This document shows, one piece after another, positions 15,316 through 24,605 of a stretch of 64,000 bases of DNA; the first letter of the stretch is position 1, and every line of letters begins with the position of its first letter. A model generated the notes under the pieces. The model did no database searches. It was given only the letters and a program-made list of their open reading frames with translations, and had not been told where the DNA came from. The stretch comes from Comamonadaceae bacterium OH2545_COT-014. Lineage in GTDB: Bacteria; Pseudomonadota; Gammaproteobacteria; Burkholderiales; Burkholderiaceae_C. The position numbers were made by a program, and so were the translations under genes. The stretch is from contig RQYR01000014.1 of assembly GCA_003859965.1 (NCBI GenBank), positions 29,038 to 93,037 on the forward strand, written 5' to 3'.

Positions 15316-18300
15316 GTGACCCAGCACATCCATTTTTTCGAAGGCGGCAACGCCCTGAGCGAGTTTCGCGCGCGCCAGCTGCTGCCGCGCCTGCAGGCGG
15401 TGGACGCCCGCGTGCAGGGCGTGACGGCGCGCTTCGTGCACCTGGCCGCGTTCGACGCCGCGCCCGACGCCGCCACGCTGGACAAGCTGCGCGCGCTGCT
15501 GACCTACGGCGAGCCGGCGGCGGGCGGCGCGGGGCAGGGCGGCGATGGCGGTGACGTGGTCGTGACCGCGCCGCGCCTGGGCACGGTTTCGCCCTGGGCC
15601 AGCAAGGCCACGGACATCGCGCACAACTGCGGCCTGGCGGTGCATCGCATCGAGCGCGTGACCGAATGGCGCTTGCAGGGCGCGCCGCTGGATGCCGCGC
15701 AGCGCGAGCAGGTGGCCGCGCTGCTGCACGACCGCATGACCGAAAGCGTGCTGCCCAGCCGCGAGGCCGCGCGCGCGCTGTTCACCGCGCTCACGCCCGA
15801 ACCGATGGCGCAGGTGGACGTGCTGGGCGCGGGCCGCGCCGCGCTGGAGGCGGCCAACGCCGGCTGGGGCCTGGCGCTCAGCGCGGACGAGATCGACTAC
15901 CTGCTGGCCGCCTTCACGCAACTGGGCCGCAACCCCACCGACGTGGAGCTGATGATGTTCGCCCAGGCCAACAGCGAGCACTGCCGCCACAAGATCTTCA
16001 ACGCCGAATTCAGCATCGACGGCCAGCCGCAGGCGCACAGCCTGTTCGCTATGATCCGCCACACCGAGCGGCAAAGCCCGCAGCACACCGTGGTGGCCTA
16101 CAGCGACAACGCGGCGGTGATGGAAGGGCACACCGTGCAAGCCTTCAAGGCCAAAACGGCAACTAGCGCCCATGCATCAAGCCTTGGCAGCTATCAAAAC
16201 AGTAGCGAGCAGCGCCACGTGCTGATGAAGGTGGAAACGCACAACCACCCCACGGCCATCAGCCCTTTTCCGGGCGCCAGCACGGGCGCGGGCGGCGAGA
16301 TTCGCGACGAAGGCGCCACCGGCCGCGGCGCCGTGCCCAAGGCGGGCATGACGGGCTTCACCGTCAGCAAGCTCTGGGGCGGCCTGGCCGATGCGCCTGG
16401 CGGCAAGCCCGGCCACATGGCCAGCCCGCTGCAAATCATGACCGAGGGGCCGCTGGGCGGCGCGGCTTTCAACAACGAGTTTGGCCGCCCCTGCCTGGCG
16501 GGCTACTTCCGCGAATACGAGCAGGTGGTCGATGGCGTGCAGCGCGGCTACCACAAGCCCATCATGATCGCGGGCGGCCTGGGCAGCATCGACGCGCGGC
16601 TGACGCACAAGATCGAATTTCCCCCCGGCACGCTGCTGGTGCAGCTGGGCGGGCCGGGCATGCGCATCGGCATGGGCGGCGGCGCGGCCAGCTCGCTGGC
16701 CGGGGGCGCCAACGCGGCGCACCTGGACTTTGATTCGGTGCAGCGTGGCAACCCCGAGATCGAGCGCCGCGCGCAAGAAGTCATCAGCGCCTGCCAGGCG
16801 CTGGGCGAAGCCAACCCCATCCTCGCCATTCACGACGTGGGCGCGGGCGGCCTGTCCAACGCCTTTCCCGAGCTGGTCAACGACGCCGGGCGCGGCGCGC
16901 GCTTCGACTTGCGCGCCGTGCCGCTGGAAGAAAGCGGCCTGGCGCCCAAGGAAATCTGGTGCAACGAAAGCCAGGAGCGCTACGTGCTCGCCATCGCGCC
17001 CGAATCGCTGCCGCTGTTCGAGCAGCTTTGCGCGCGCGAGCGCGCTCCCTTCGCCGTGGTGGGCGTGGCCACGGCCGAGCGCCAGTTGCAGGTGAGCGAC
17101 GCGCACGCGCCAGCCGACATGCCGGTTGACATGCCCATGGACGTGCTGCTGGGCAAGCCCCCGCGCATGAAGCGCGACGTGCGCCGCGTGCCCCGCCAGG
17201 GCGCGCCGCTGGCGCTGACTGGCGTGGCGCTGCAAGACGCGGTGATCCAGGTGCTCAGCCACCCCACCGTGGCCAGCAAGCGCTTTCTCGTCACCATTGG
17301 CGACCGCAGCGTGGGCGGCCTCACGCACCGCGACCAGATGGTCGGCCCCTGGCAGGTGCCCGTGGCCGACTGCGCCGTCACCCTGGCCGACTTTGCCGGC
17401 TTTGCCGGCGAGGCCATGAGCATGGGCGAGCGCACGCCGCTGGCCGCACTGGATGCGCCCGCCAGCGGCCGCATGGCCGTGGCTGAAGCCATCACCAACC
17501 TGCTGGCCGCGCCCATCGAGCTGCCGCGCGTGAAGCTCAGCGCCAACTGGATGGCCGCCTGCGGCGAGCCGGGCGAAGACGCCGCGCTGTACGACACCGT
17601 GCGCGCCGTGGGCCTGGAGCTGTGCCCGGCGCTGGGCATCTCCATCCCCGTGGGCAAGGACAGCCTGTCCATGCGCACGCAATGGCAGGACGAAAGGCAG
17701 GACGAGCGGCAGGGCGAGGGCGGCAGCGGCAAGGCCCGCAAGGTGGTTTCGCCCGTCAGCCTCATCGTCAGCGCCTTCGCCAGCGTGGATGACGTGCGCG
17801 GCACCCTCACCCCGCAGCTGGACGCGAGCGAAGCCGACAGCACGCTCGTGCTCATTGACCTGGGGCGCGGCCAGCACCGCATGGGCGGCTCCATCCTGGC
17901 GCAGGCGCTGGGCCAAAGCGGCGAGCGCGTGCCTGACCTGGACGACGCGCAAGACCTGGTGCGCCTGGTGGCTGCCGTCAACCAGCTGCGCGCCGAAGGA
18001 AAAATCCTCGCCTACCACGACCGCAGCGACGGCGGCCTGCTGGCCTGCGTGGCCGAAATGGCCTTCGCCGGCCGCGTGGGCGTGGCGCTGAACATCGACC
18101 TGCTCGTCACCGAAGGCGACGGCATCAGCGACAGCCGCATGGAAACCGGCGACGCCAAGAACTGGGCCAGCCAGGTCAGCGCCCGGCGCGAGGAGCTGAG
18201 CCTGCGCGCGCTGTTTGCCGAAGAGCTGGGCGTGGTGCTGCAAGTGCGCACCGCCGAGCGCGACGCCGTCATGCACACCCTGCGCCAGCACGGCCTGAGC

Positions 18301-19416
18301 CGCTACAGCCACTTCATCGGCAAAACCCGCCCCGACAGCGCCCCGCTGGAGCAGGGCAAGGGCCGCCTGTCCATCTGGCGCGACACGCGCGAAATCTTCA
18401 GCGCCAGCCTGTTCGACTTGCAGCAAGTGTGGGACAGCGTGAGCTGGAAGATCGCCCGCGAGCGCGACAACCCTGCCTGCGCCGATGAAGAACACGCCGC
18501 CGCCGGCGCGCCGGACGACCCCGGCCTGCACCTGTACCTGCCGGACGCCCTGAAGCAAAAAATGGCTTCAGGGTACGGCCAATCTGCCCAGGAAGCTATC
18601 AAAAAAGAAGCAAACGAAGCAGCCGCCAGCGGCGCCCCAGCCGTGCTCACCGCCCGCCCTAGGGTCGCCATCCTGCGCGAGCAGGGCGTCAACAGCCACG
18701 TGGAAATGGCCTGGGTCTTCACCCAGGCCGGCTTCGAGGCTTACGACGTGCACATGACCGACCTGCAAACCGGCCGCGCCCGCCTGGCCGACTTCAGCGG
18801 CCTGGTTGCCTGCGGCGGCTTCAGCTACGGCGACACCCTGGGCGCGGGCATTGGCTGGGCGCGCTCCATCACCTTCAACCCCGCGCTGGCCGAGCAGTTT
18901 CGCCAGTTCTTCCAGCGCCCGGACACCTTTGGCCTGGGCGTGTGCAACGGCTGCCAGATGTTCGCCGAGCTGGCCGACATCATCCCCGGCGCCGAGGCCT
19001 GGCCGCGCTTTACCACCAACCGCAGCGAACGCTACGAGGCCCGCCTGAGCCTGGTCGAAGTGCTGGATTCGCCCAGCCTCTTCCTGCACGGCATGGCCGG
19101 CAGCCGCCTGCCGATCGCCGTCGCCCACGGCGAGGGCTTCGCCAACTTCAGCCAGCGCGGCGACGCGGCCCGCGCCATTGCCGCCATGCGCTACGTGGAC
19201 CACCACGGCCAGCCCACCGAGGCCTACCCCTTCAACCCCAACGGCAGCCCCGGCGGCCTCACCGCCGTGACTACGCCCGACGGGCGCTTCACCGCCATGA
19301 TGCCGCACCCCGAGCGCGTGTTCCGCCACATCCAGATGAGCTGGACCGCTGGCGACAAAAGCCAGCCCAGCCCCTGGATGCAGCTGTGGCACAACGCGCG
19401 CCGCTGGGTGGGGTAG
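15316..19416 (+). CDS. purL: Phosphoribosylformylglycinamidine synthase
   Basis: Large single-chain FGAM synthase of purine synthesis (FGAR + ATP + Gln to FGAM). 1366 residues from GTG 15316 ([21 protein letters not shown]); a TTG/ATG-type start further up adds an unrelated segment. Domain order: PurS-like N-terminus, linker, two AIRS-like ATPase halves ([75 protein letters not shown]) and a C-terminal glutaminase with VCNGCQM and GEGF. It is slightly longer than usual because two copies of the window's dispersed repeat are translated in frame, near residues 279-297 and 1080-1099, both in surface linkers. Confidence 0.97.
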   Translation: MTQHIHFFEGGNALSEFRARQLLPRLQAVDARVQGVTARFVHLAAFDAAPDAATLDKLRALLTYGEPAAGGAGQGGDGGDVVVTAPRLGTVSPWASKATDIAHNCGLAVHRIERVTEWRLQGAPLDAAQREQVAALLHDRMTESVLPSREAARALFTALTPEPMAQVDVLGAGRAALEAANAGWGLALSADEIDYLLAAFTQLGRNPTDVELMMFAQANSEHCRHKIFNAEFSIDGQPQAHSLFAMIRHTERQSPQHTVVAYSDNAAVMEGHTVQAFKAKTATSAHASSLGSYQNSSEQRHVLMKVETHNHPTAISPFPGASTGAGGEIRDEGATGRGAVPKAGMTGFTVSKLWGGLADAPGGKPGHMASPLQIMTEGPLGGAAFNNEFGRPCLAGYFREYEQVVDGVQRGYHKPIMIAGGLGSIDARLTHKIEFPPGTLLVQLGGPGMRIGMGGGAASSLAGGANAAHLDFDSVQRGNPEIERRAQEVISACQALGEANPILAIHDVGAGGLSNAFPELVNDAGRGARFDLRAVPLEESGLAPKEIWCNESQERYVLAIAPESLPLFEQLCARERAPFAVVGVATAERQLQVSDAHAPADMPVDMPMDVLLGKPPRMKRDVRRVPRQGAPLALTGVALQDAVIQVLSHPTVASKRFLVTIGDRSVGGLTHRDQMVGPWQVPVADCAVTLADFAGFAGEAMSMGERTPLAALDAPASGRMAVAEAITNLLAAPIELPRVKLSANWMAACGEPGEDAALYDTVRAVGLELCPALGISIPVGKDSLSMRTQWQDERQDERQGEGGSGKARKVVSPVSLIVSAFASVDDVRGTLTPQLDASEADSTLVLIDLGRGQHRMGGSILAQALGQSGERVPDLDDAQDLVRLVAAVNQLRAEGKILAYHDRSDGGLLACVAEMAFAGRVGVALNIDLLVTEGDGISDSRMETGDAKNWASQVSARREELSLRALFAEELGVVLQVRTAERDAVMHTLRQHGLSRYSHFIGKTRPDSAPLEQGKGRLSIWRDTREIFSASLFDLQQVWDSVSWKIARERDNPACADEEHAAAGAPDDPGLHLYLPDALKQKMASGYGQSAQEAIKKEANEAAASGAPAVLTARPRVAILREQGVNSHVEMAWVFTQAGFEAYDVHMTDLQTGRARLADFSGLVACGGFSYGDTLGAGIGWARSITFNPALAEQFRQFFQRPDTFGLGVCNGCQMFAELADIIPGAEAWPRFTTNRSERYEARLSLVEVLDSPSLFLHGMAGSRLPIAVAHGEGFANFSQRGDAARAIAAMRYVDHHGQPTEAYPFNPNGSPGGLTAVTTPDGRFTAMMPHPERVFRHIQMSWTAGDKSQPSPWMQLWHNARRWVG
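16152..16206 (+). repeat. Dispersed short repeat, copy c, in frame in purL
   Basis: A-run, ggcaactagcgc, variable centre, then agctatcaaaacagtagc. It is translated as part of PurL (about [18 protein letters not shown]), placed just before the conserved [13 protein letters not shown] motif in a linker that is normally variable. It belongs to a slightly different subfamily, with 'actagcgc' in place of 'gcttcaggg'. Confidence 0.65.
18556..18610 (+). repeat. Dispersed short repeat, copy d, in frame in purL
   Basis: Close to the family consensus: A-run, atggcttcaggg, 20-nt centre, agctatcaaaaaagaag. It is translated without a stop as [20 protein letters not shown], in the linker between the synthase body and the glutaminase domain. 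Confidence 0.8.
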
Positions 19417-19550
19417 GGCCGCAGACCAGGGCCGCTTTTGCAGCGCCCGTGCGGCTCGCCCGGTCCGGCACGGGCGAATGCTGGGCCGTGCAATAGCTTG
19501 GCCGCGCAATGGCCTGGCCGTGCAACGGAGCGAAGGCCGCCGCCCGCTTT

Positions 19551-20225
19551 TCAGGGCGCCTGGCCCGCCGCCGCAGCCTCCAGCGCGTGCAACTCGGCCC
19601 GCGTGTTGGCGTTGGCGAAGGCGTGCGGCAGCCCGGGCGGGCTGGCAAAGGGCACCAGCGCCTGGCGGTGGCCGCCCATCCAGGCGCGGGCCTGGCGCTG
19701 GCCGCCCTGGAGGAAGGCGGCCAGGCTGTCGTGCAACTCCCGCCGCATCAGGCTGAACACGGGCTGCGGGTGCAGGCCGCCATCCTCGCCCGGCGTGGCG
19801 GCGGTGGCGATCTCGGCGTCCTGCGCCCGCAGCGCGTGCGCCAGGCGCTCGCACAGCGAGAGCGGAAAGCAGGGCACGTCGCACGGCACCGTGAGCAGCA
19901 GCGGGGTGCGGGCGTGCAGCAGCCCGCTCATGAAACCGGCCAGCGGGCCGGCAAAGCCGGGCAGCGCCTCGTCGGGCCAGACGGCGGCCTGAAACGGCGC
20001 GCCCAGCGCGGCATAAGCGTCCAGATGCCGGTTGGCGCTGAGCATGAAGGCCGCCGGCGGCAGGCTTTGCCGCTGCAGCCGCCGCAGCGCGTTCAGCGCC
20101 AGCGGCACGCCGCGAAAGGCTTGCAGCCCCTTGTCCATCCCGCCCATGCGCCGGCCCTGGCCGCCGCAGAGCACCAGGGCGGTGATGGCGGGCATTGGCA
20201 AAGGGGAAACAGGGGCGGTTGGCAT
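19551..20225 (-). CDS. mobA: Molybdenum cofactor guanylyltransferase
   Basis: Attaches GMP from GTP to molybdopterin to form the MGD cofactor. The nucleotidyltransferase signature LVLCGGQGRRMGGMDKGLQAF lies just after the N-terminus, followed by LSANRHLDAY, PDEALPGFAGPLAGFMSGL and the metal-binding TVPCDVPCFP. ATG 20225 is used (224 residues); ATG 20195 or 20276 are also possible and no clear ribosome site decides. It lies 300 bases downstream of the fbpC-like gene on the same strand. No other Mo-cofactor gene is in the window. Confidence 0.92.
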   Translation of the reverse strand: MPTAPVSPLPMPAITALVLCGGQGRRMGGMDKGLQAFRGVPLALNALRRLQRQSLPPAAFMLSANRHLDAYAALGAPFQAAVWPDEALPGFAGPLAGFMSGLLHARTPLLLTVPCDVPCFPLSLCERLAHALRAQDAEIATAATPGEDGGLHPQPVFSLMRRELHDSLAAFLQGGQRQARAWMGGHRQALVPFASPPGLPHAFANANTRAELHALEAAAAGQAP

Positions 20226-20524
20226 GGGTGGAGGTGGGGCGGGGCTGTTCGTGGTGTCTTGACGGCAGCGGTTCATCCCAGGCAATGAAGGGCGCAGCGA
20301 AATTCAGTCAATACGCAGGCACGCCTTGGATTGCCGGGCTGGCGCTGCCGCGCCGCGCGCGGGATCCGTTTGGGGAGGGCGTGCGGTCTTTACCGCAAAA
20401 AGTATAGCTGCAAGGGTATATCTGCCGTGCCTTGCGGGCATTTTTTTCTACGAAGGCATGCTTGGCCGCGCCAGATGGCAAGAGATGGCAAGCCGTGGAT
20501 GGGGGCTATGACGGTCGCACGCGC
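20226..20524. other. Gap between mobA and fbpC-like gene
   Basis: About 300 bases with no gene. It holds a 10-bp tandem duplication (agatggcaag twice, 20473-20492), a small dyad tgcggt/accgca near 20380 with a 4-nt loop, and a tatact on the minus strand near 20403 that could serve mobA. None is convincing on its own. Confidence 0.4.
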
Positions 20525-21595
20525 TCAGGCGGCAGGAAAGGTGACGGCGTGCACCACTTCCGGGCGAATGCCGATCCACGCGCCGACTTCCACCGGGTGG
20601 TGGCTGGGCACATGGGCCATGACCGTTTCGCCGCTGGCCAGGCGCAGGGTGCACAGGTATTCGGAGCCGCGGAAGGCTTTGCGCAGGATTTCGGCTTTGA
20701 CGGGGGCGTTGGCGTCGTAAACGATGTCGTCGGCGCGCAGCAGCAGGTCGCAGCGGCCGGCGGGGTAGGCGTCCGGCCGGGGGCAGTCGTTGCGGTGGCC
20801 CAGGGTGCCCAGCGGGGTGTCCAGGCGCGCGCCGGCGCCGTCTTCACAGTGCACGATGCGCGCGGGCACGAAAACGCCGTGGCCGATGAAGTCGGCCACG
20901 AAGCGCGTGGCGGGGCGGTGGTAGAGGCTGTAGGCGTCGTCCCACTGGTGCAGCCGGCCCTGGTGCATGACGCCGATGGCGTCGCCAATGGCGAAGGCTT
21001 CGAGCTGGTCGTGCGTGACGAACAGCGCCGTGGCGCCGGCGTTTTTCAGAATGCCGCGCAGCTCGCAGGCCAGGCGCTCGCGCAGGTCCACGTCGAGGTT
21101 GGAAAACGGCTCGTCCAGCAGCAGCAGGCGGGGGCGCGGCGCCAGTGCGCGCGCCAGGGCCACGCGCTGCTGCTGGCCGCCGGAGAGTTCGTGCGGGTAG
21201 CGCGCGCCGCTGCCGGGCAAATCGACCAGTTCCAGCACCTCGCTCACGCGGGCGGCGCGCTCGTCGCGGGGCAGGTGGCGCAGGCCGAAGGCCACGTTGC
21301 GCGCCACGCTCAGGTGCGGAAACAGGGCGTAGTCCTGAAACACCATGCCGATGCGCCGCGCCTCGGGCGCCAGGTGCGTCTGGGCGGAGCTCACCGGCTC
21401 GCCGCCCAGGCGGATTTCACCCGCGCTCACGCGCTCCAGCCCGGCCACGGCGCGCAGCAGCGTGGTTTTGCCGCAGCCCGAAGGGCCGATGAGCACGCCA
21501 ATGTCTCCCGCGGCCAGACCCAGCGTGGCCTGCTGCACCGCGGGCTGCGGCTGGCCGGGGTAGTGCACGTCAACGTGGTCGATCTGCAGGAACAT
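20525..21595 (-). CDS. ABC transporter ATP-binding protein, iron(III)-type (FbpC-like)
   Basis: 356 residues from ATG 21595 (MFLQIDHVDVHYPGQPQ). Walker A GPSGCGKTT (about 40), Q-loop FQDYALFPHLSV, signature LSGGQQQRVALARAL, Walker B LLLLDEPFSNLD and H-loop VTHDQLEAFAIGD are all intact. A C-terminal TOBE-type extension from about residue 240 (VFVPARIVHCEDGAGARLDTPLG) fits the FbpC/iron and related anion importers. It is divergent from the matching permease at 21686 with only 90 bases between, so one control region serves both. No periplasmic binding protein is present, and the true substrate (ferric ion, or another) is therefore open. Confidence 0.88.
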   Translation of the reverse strand: MFLQIDHVDVHYPGQPQPAVQQATLGLAAGDIGVLIGPSGCGKTTLLRAVAGLERVSAGEIRLGGEPVSSAQTHLAPEARRIGMVFQDYALFPHLSVARNVAFGLRHLPRDERAARVSEVLELVDLPGSGARYPHELSGGQQQRVALARALAPRPRLLLLDEPFSNLDVDLRERLACELRGILKNAGATALFVTHDQLEAFAIGDAIGVMHQGRLHQWDDAYSLYHRPATRFVADFIGHGVFVPARIVHCEDGAGARLDTPLGTLGHRNDCPRPDAYPAGRCDLLLRADDIVYDANAPVKAEILRKAFRGSEYLCTLRLASGETVMAHVPSHHPVEVGAWIGIRPEVVHAVTFPAA

Positions 21596-21685
21596 GGCGC
21601 GCGATTGTAGAAGGGGTGGAAGGAGCAATACATACAATTCTCGTTTGCCTGCCTTTTGGCCCGTTCCATTCTTTTTTTGCCTGCC

Positions 21686-23341
21686 GTGCGCCTGCTTCAC
21701 TTTTTTCTGCTGATCGTTGTGGCCGCCGTGCTCACGCTGCCCGTGCTGGCCGTGGTGGGCGCCTGGGCGGGCTATGACGCCGAGAGCGCACAAATCCTGC
21801 GCGAAATGGCGGCCACGGTGTTGCCCGAATACACCGGCGCCACGCTGGCGCTGGCGCTGATGGCGGGCGTAGGCGTCATCGCCGTGGGGGTGCCGGCGGC
21901 GCTGCTGGTGACGGTGTTCGACTTTCCGGGCCGCCGAAGCTTTGAGTGGCTGCTGCTGCTGCCGCTGGCGATGCCTGCCTACGTCACCGCCTACGCCTAC
22001 ACCGACTTTCTGCAATTTTCAGGCCCGCTGCAAACCTGGCTGCGCGCCACCTTCGGGCTGGAAGGCCGTCTGCTGCCCGAGGTGCGCAGCCTCTGGGGCG
22101 CGGCCTGGGTGTTTTCGTTTTCGCTGTATCCCTACGTCTATCTGCTGGCGCGCACCGCGCTGGCCGAACGCGCACCCCAGCTCATGGAGGCCGCGCGCCT
22201 GCTGGGCGCGCCGCTGGGCCGCCGCCTGCGCGAAGTGGCGCTGCCGCTGGCCCGCCCCGCCGTGGCCGCCGGCGCTGCGCTGGCGCTGATGGAGGTGCTG
22301 GCCGATTTTGGCGTGGTCAGCTACTTTGGCGTGCAGACCTTCACTGCTGGTATCTACAAGGCCTGGCTGGCCATGGACAACCGCATTGCCGCCGCCCAGC
22401 TCGCCACCATGCTGCTGGCGCTGGTGGTGGCGCTGCTGTGGCTGGAGCAGCGCGCCCAGCGCCGCATGCGCTTTGCCGGCACGCAAACAGCGCGCGCCAG
22501 CTCGGCCGATGCCCAGCCTGTGCGCCTGGCGGGCCGCCGCGCCGCGCTGGCCTGGGCGCTGTGCCTGGCGCCGGTGCTGGCGGGCTTCGCGCTGCCCGTG
22601 CTGTTCATGCTGCGCCCGCTGGTGGCCGATTGGGAGTCGCTGCCGTGGATGCACTTTGTCAACTGGGCGTGGAACAGCATCCGCCTGGGCGCCGTCACCG
22701 CCGGGCTGGCCCTGCTGGCCGCGCTGTTTCTGGCCTACGGTGCGCGCCGCCTGCCGGGGCCGCTTACGCGCGGGGTGATGCAACTGGCCTCGCTGGGCTA
22801 TGCAGTGCCGGGGGCGGTCATTGTGGTGGGCCTGCTGCTGCCCGTGGGCTGGGCGCAAGGCGTGTGGCCGGGCGCGGGCTATCTGGTCACGGCCACCGTC
22901 ATGGGGCTGGTGTGGGCTTACCTGGTGCGCTTCATCGCGGTGGCGCTGCAATCCGTGCAAAGCGGCTATGCGCGGCTGCCGCTCAGTCTGGATGAATCGG
23001 CCCGCCTGCTGGGCGCGCGCGGCCCCGCACTGCTGGCGCGTGTGCACTGGCCGCTGCTGCGGCGCGCCTGCGTGGCCGCCGCGCTGCTGGTGTTCGTAGA
23101 CGTGATGAAAGAGCTGCCCGCCACGCTGGTGCTGCGCCCCTTCAATGCCAACACCCTGGCCGTGGAAGCCTACAACCGCGCCCGCGACGAGCGCCTGGGC
23201 GAAGCGGCCTTGCCTTCGCTGGCGCTGGTGGGCGTGGGCTTGATACCCGTCATCCTGCTCAGCCGCACCTTGCGCGCCAGCCGCCCGGGCCAGCGCAGCG
23301 GCAAGGGCGATGGCCCTGGCCGAAAGGGGCGCGCGGCTTGA
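21686..23341 (+). CDS. ABC transporter permease, iron(III)-type (FbpB-like)
   Basis: About 551 residues from GTG 21686; a TTG at 21656 adds ten residues. The chain is a fused duplication of two six-helix permease halves, as in FbpB/SfuB. Each half carries an EAA loop that docks the ATPase: LMEAARLLGAPLGRRLREVALP and LDESARLLGARGPALLARVHWP. The end VLVFVDVMKELPATLVLRPFN is typical of the family. It is divergent from its ATPase gene. The start is uncertain because there is no ATG near the first helix. Substrate is inferred from family resemblance only. Confidence 0.88.
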   Translation: MRLLHFFLLIVVAAVLTLPVLAVVGAWAGYDAESAQILREMAATVLPEYTGATLALALMAGVGVIAVGVPAALLVTVFDFPGRRSFEWLLLLPLAMPAYVTAYAYTDFLQFSGPLQTWLRATFGLEGRLLPEVRSLWGAAWVFSFSLYPYVYLLARTALAERAPQLMEAARLLGAPLGRRLREVALPLARPAVAAGAALALMEVLADFGVVSYFGVQTFTAGIYKAWLAMDNRIAAAQLATMLLALVVALLWLEQRAQRRMRFAGTQTARASSADAQPVRLAGRRAALAWALCLAPVLAGFALPVLFMLRPLVADWESLPWMHFVNWAWNSIRLGAVTAGLALLAALFLAYGARRLPGPLTRGVMQLASLGYAVPGAVIVVGLLLPVGWAQGVWPGAGYLVTATVMGLVWAYLVRFIAVALQSVQSGYARLPLSLDESARLLGARGPALLARVHWPLLRRACVAAALLVFVDVMKELPATLVLRPFNANTLAVEAYNRARDERLGEAALPSLALVGVGLIPVILLSRTLRASRPGQRSGKGDGPGRKGRAA

Positions 23342-23669
23342 TGGGGAGACCGGTGAGCATCGGGCTAACTTGGCCCTGCGCCGATACGGGTGGTATCGCC
23401 AGCGGTTGCTGGGGTTGTTTAATGGAACAGAGAGGCTGGGTGCACGACCGGCTGTCCCGCCAAGAAAGATAGAACCTAAAGAAGGTGGCCCCACTGTTTG
23501 CGATTGTCTTCGTGGCGCTGACGGCGTGCAAAAGCGTGAGGTGACAAGGCGGAAGCGGGCTTGATTGCCCGTGGCCGCAACAACGGAACCACAACGAAAA
23601 GGCCGGGAAGCCATGGCTATCCCGGCCGGGTTGGTGCCTGGCGGCGGGCAGCGCCGCGCGCCGGTCAAT
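23342..23669. other. Intergenic region between FbpB-like gene and SYLF lipoprotein gene
   Basis: About 330 bases between convergent genes. I find no credible gene. Near its right end is the terminator hairpin described at 23597-23627; the rest is plain unique-looking sequence. Confidence 0.6.
23597..23627 (-). terminator. Intrinsic terminator of SYLF lipoprotein gene
   Basis: Perfect 8-bp stem ggccggga / tcccggcc around an 11-nt loop, followed on the minus strand by TTTTCGTT. It lies 43 bases beyond the stop of the gene at 23670. Confidence 0.75.
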
Positions 23670-24263
23670 TTAATTGGCGGCGCGGGTGACTTTGGCGCCT
23701 TGTACCGCAACGCCAGCCTCCAGGCCCACGTTGGTGAGCACGAAGCTGACCACCGGCTGCTGGCTGGTGCGGGTGTCCACCATGCCATTGGCGCCCAGCG
23801 TGCCGGCGGCCACGGTGGCATCCACGCCGACGGTCCAGCCTTTGCTGTCACGGAACTTCTGCAGGGCATCGGCGGTGTTGAACACGTACACCAGAGACTT
23901 CGACTGGCCGCCGGCCTGCAGGCCGAGCGAGGCGGCATTGATGGTGTACTCGTCCAGCGTTTGGCCGCCAGCGCGCAAGACGCCGCGGCCATGCTCCACG
24001 CCGACGATCAGGCTGCCGCCCACCACTTGCGGAAATACCAGCACGCCGGCGGACTTTTCCACCAGCTCCTGACTGCCGGGAGCGGCTTTGTAAAGGCGGG
24101 AGAGGGTGGCGTCCACCTGCGTGGGCATGGAGGCGCGGGCCGTGCCGGGCGAGGCCTGGTTGCCAGGGCCGGTGGTGGTGCAGGCGGTCAGGGCGGTGGC
24201 GCCCAGCGCCACGGCGGCGCACAGGGCCAGGGCACGGAAGGGGGAGGTGGGGCGGTTCATCAT
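23670..24263 (-). CDS. SYLF/YSC84-domain lipoprotein
   Basis: 197 residues from ATG 24263, which has AGGAG seven bases upstream. Lipoprotein signal peptide with lipobox LTAC (LALCAAVALGATALTAC). The rest is the SYLF (DUF500/YSC84) domain: LYKAAPGSQELVEKSAGVLV, FPQVVGGSLIVGVEHGRGVL, TINAASLGLQAGGQSKSLVY and VGVDATVAAGTLGANGMVDT. Such proteins are bound to a bacterial membrane by the lipid anchor; in eukaryotes the domain binds phosphoinositides, but the bacterial role is unknown. It has its own terminator and stands apart from the phospholipase-D operon upstream by 340 bases. Confidence 0.92.
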   Translation of the reverse strand: MMNRPTSPFRALALCAAVALGATALTACTTTGPGNQASPGTARASMPTQVDATLSRLYKAAPGSQELVEKSAGVLVFPQVVGGSLIVGVEHGRGVLRAGGQTLDEYTINAASLGLQAGGQSKSLVYVFNTADALQKFRDSKGWTVGVDATVAAGTLGANGMVDTRTSQQPVVSFVLTNVGLEAGVAVQGAKVTRAAN

Positions 24264-24605
24264 GGGTCGGCTCCTTGGATCGTGGATGGGAGACATGGGG
24301 AAAAGGCCCGGCGGGTGCGGCGCTGGCGCTGTCAGCAAGCCACGGAGTAGGCCACGGCGCCCGGCAGGCCACAAGCGGCCAGTGTGTCCGCGAGCGGCGG
24401 CGTGCGCAAGCCCTGAAACGCTGGCCGCGGCCTTGTCTGACAGCGGGTGTCGAACATGGCCGCCAAAGGCTGGAAGTGGGGCCTTCAACCCGTCAAGGCT
24501 TGGGCGTGGGCGCCAGTTCAGCGTTTGGTGCGGGCTGGCCCCGTGCGTGTGGTTGTGCGTGGTCGTGTGTGCGGTCGCCTGCGCGGGCTTGCAAAGGAGC
24601 GACTC
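24264..24605. other. Intergenic region upstream of SYLF lipoprotein gene
   Basis: About 340 bases between two minus-strand genes. It must carry the SYLF promoter, but I see no clear consensus. No gene is supported; a small direct repeat (gcgactc twice, 24598-24620) straddles the end of the phospholipase-D gene. Confidence 0.5.

Noticed and set aside
16177..18558. 793-codon minus-strand frame opposite purL
   Set aside because: Antisense shadow of purL with low-complexity His/Ala/Gly content and no known fold.
21596..21685. Fur box between the FbpC-like and FbpB-like genes
   Set aside because: The AT-rich stretch there does not match the gataat-type repeats of a Fur site closely enough.
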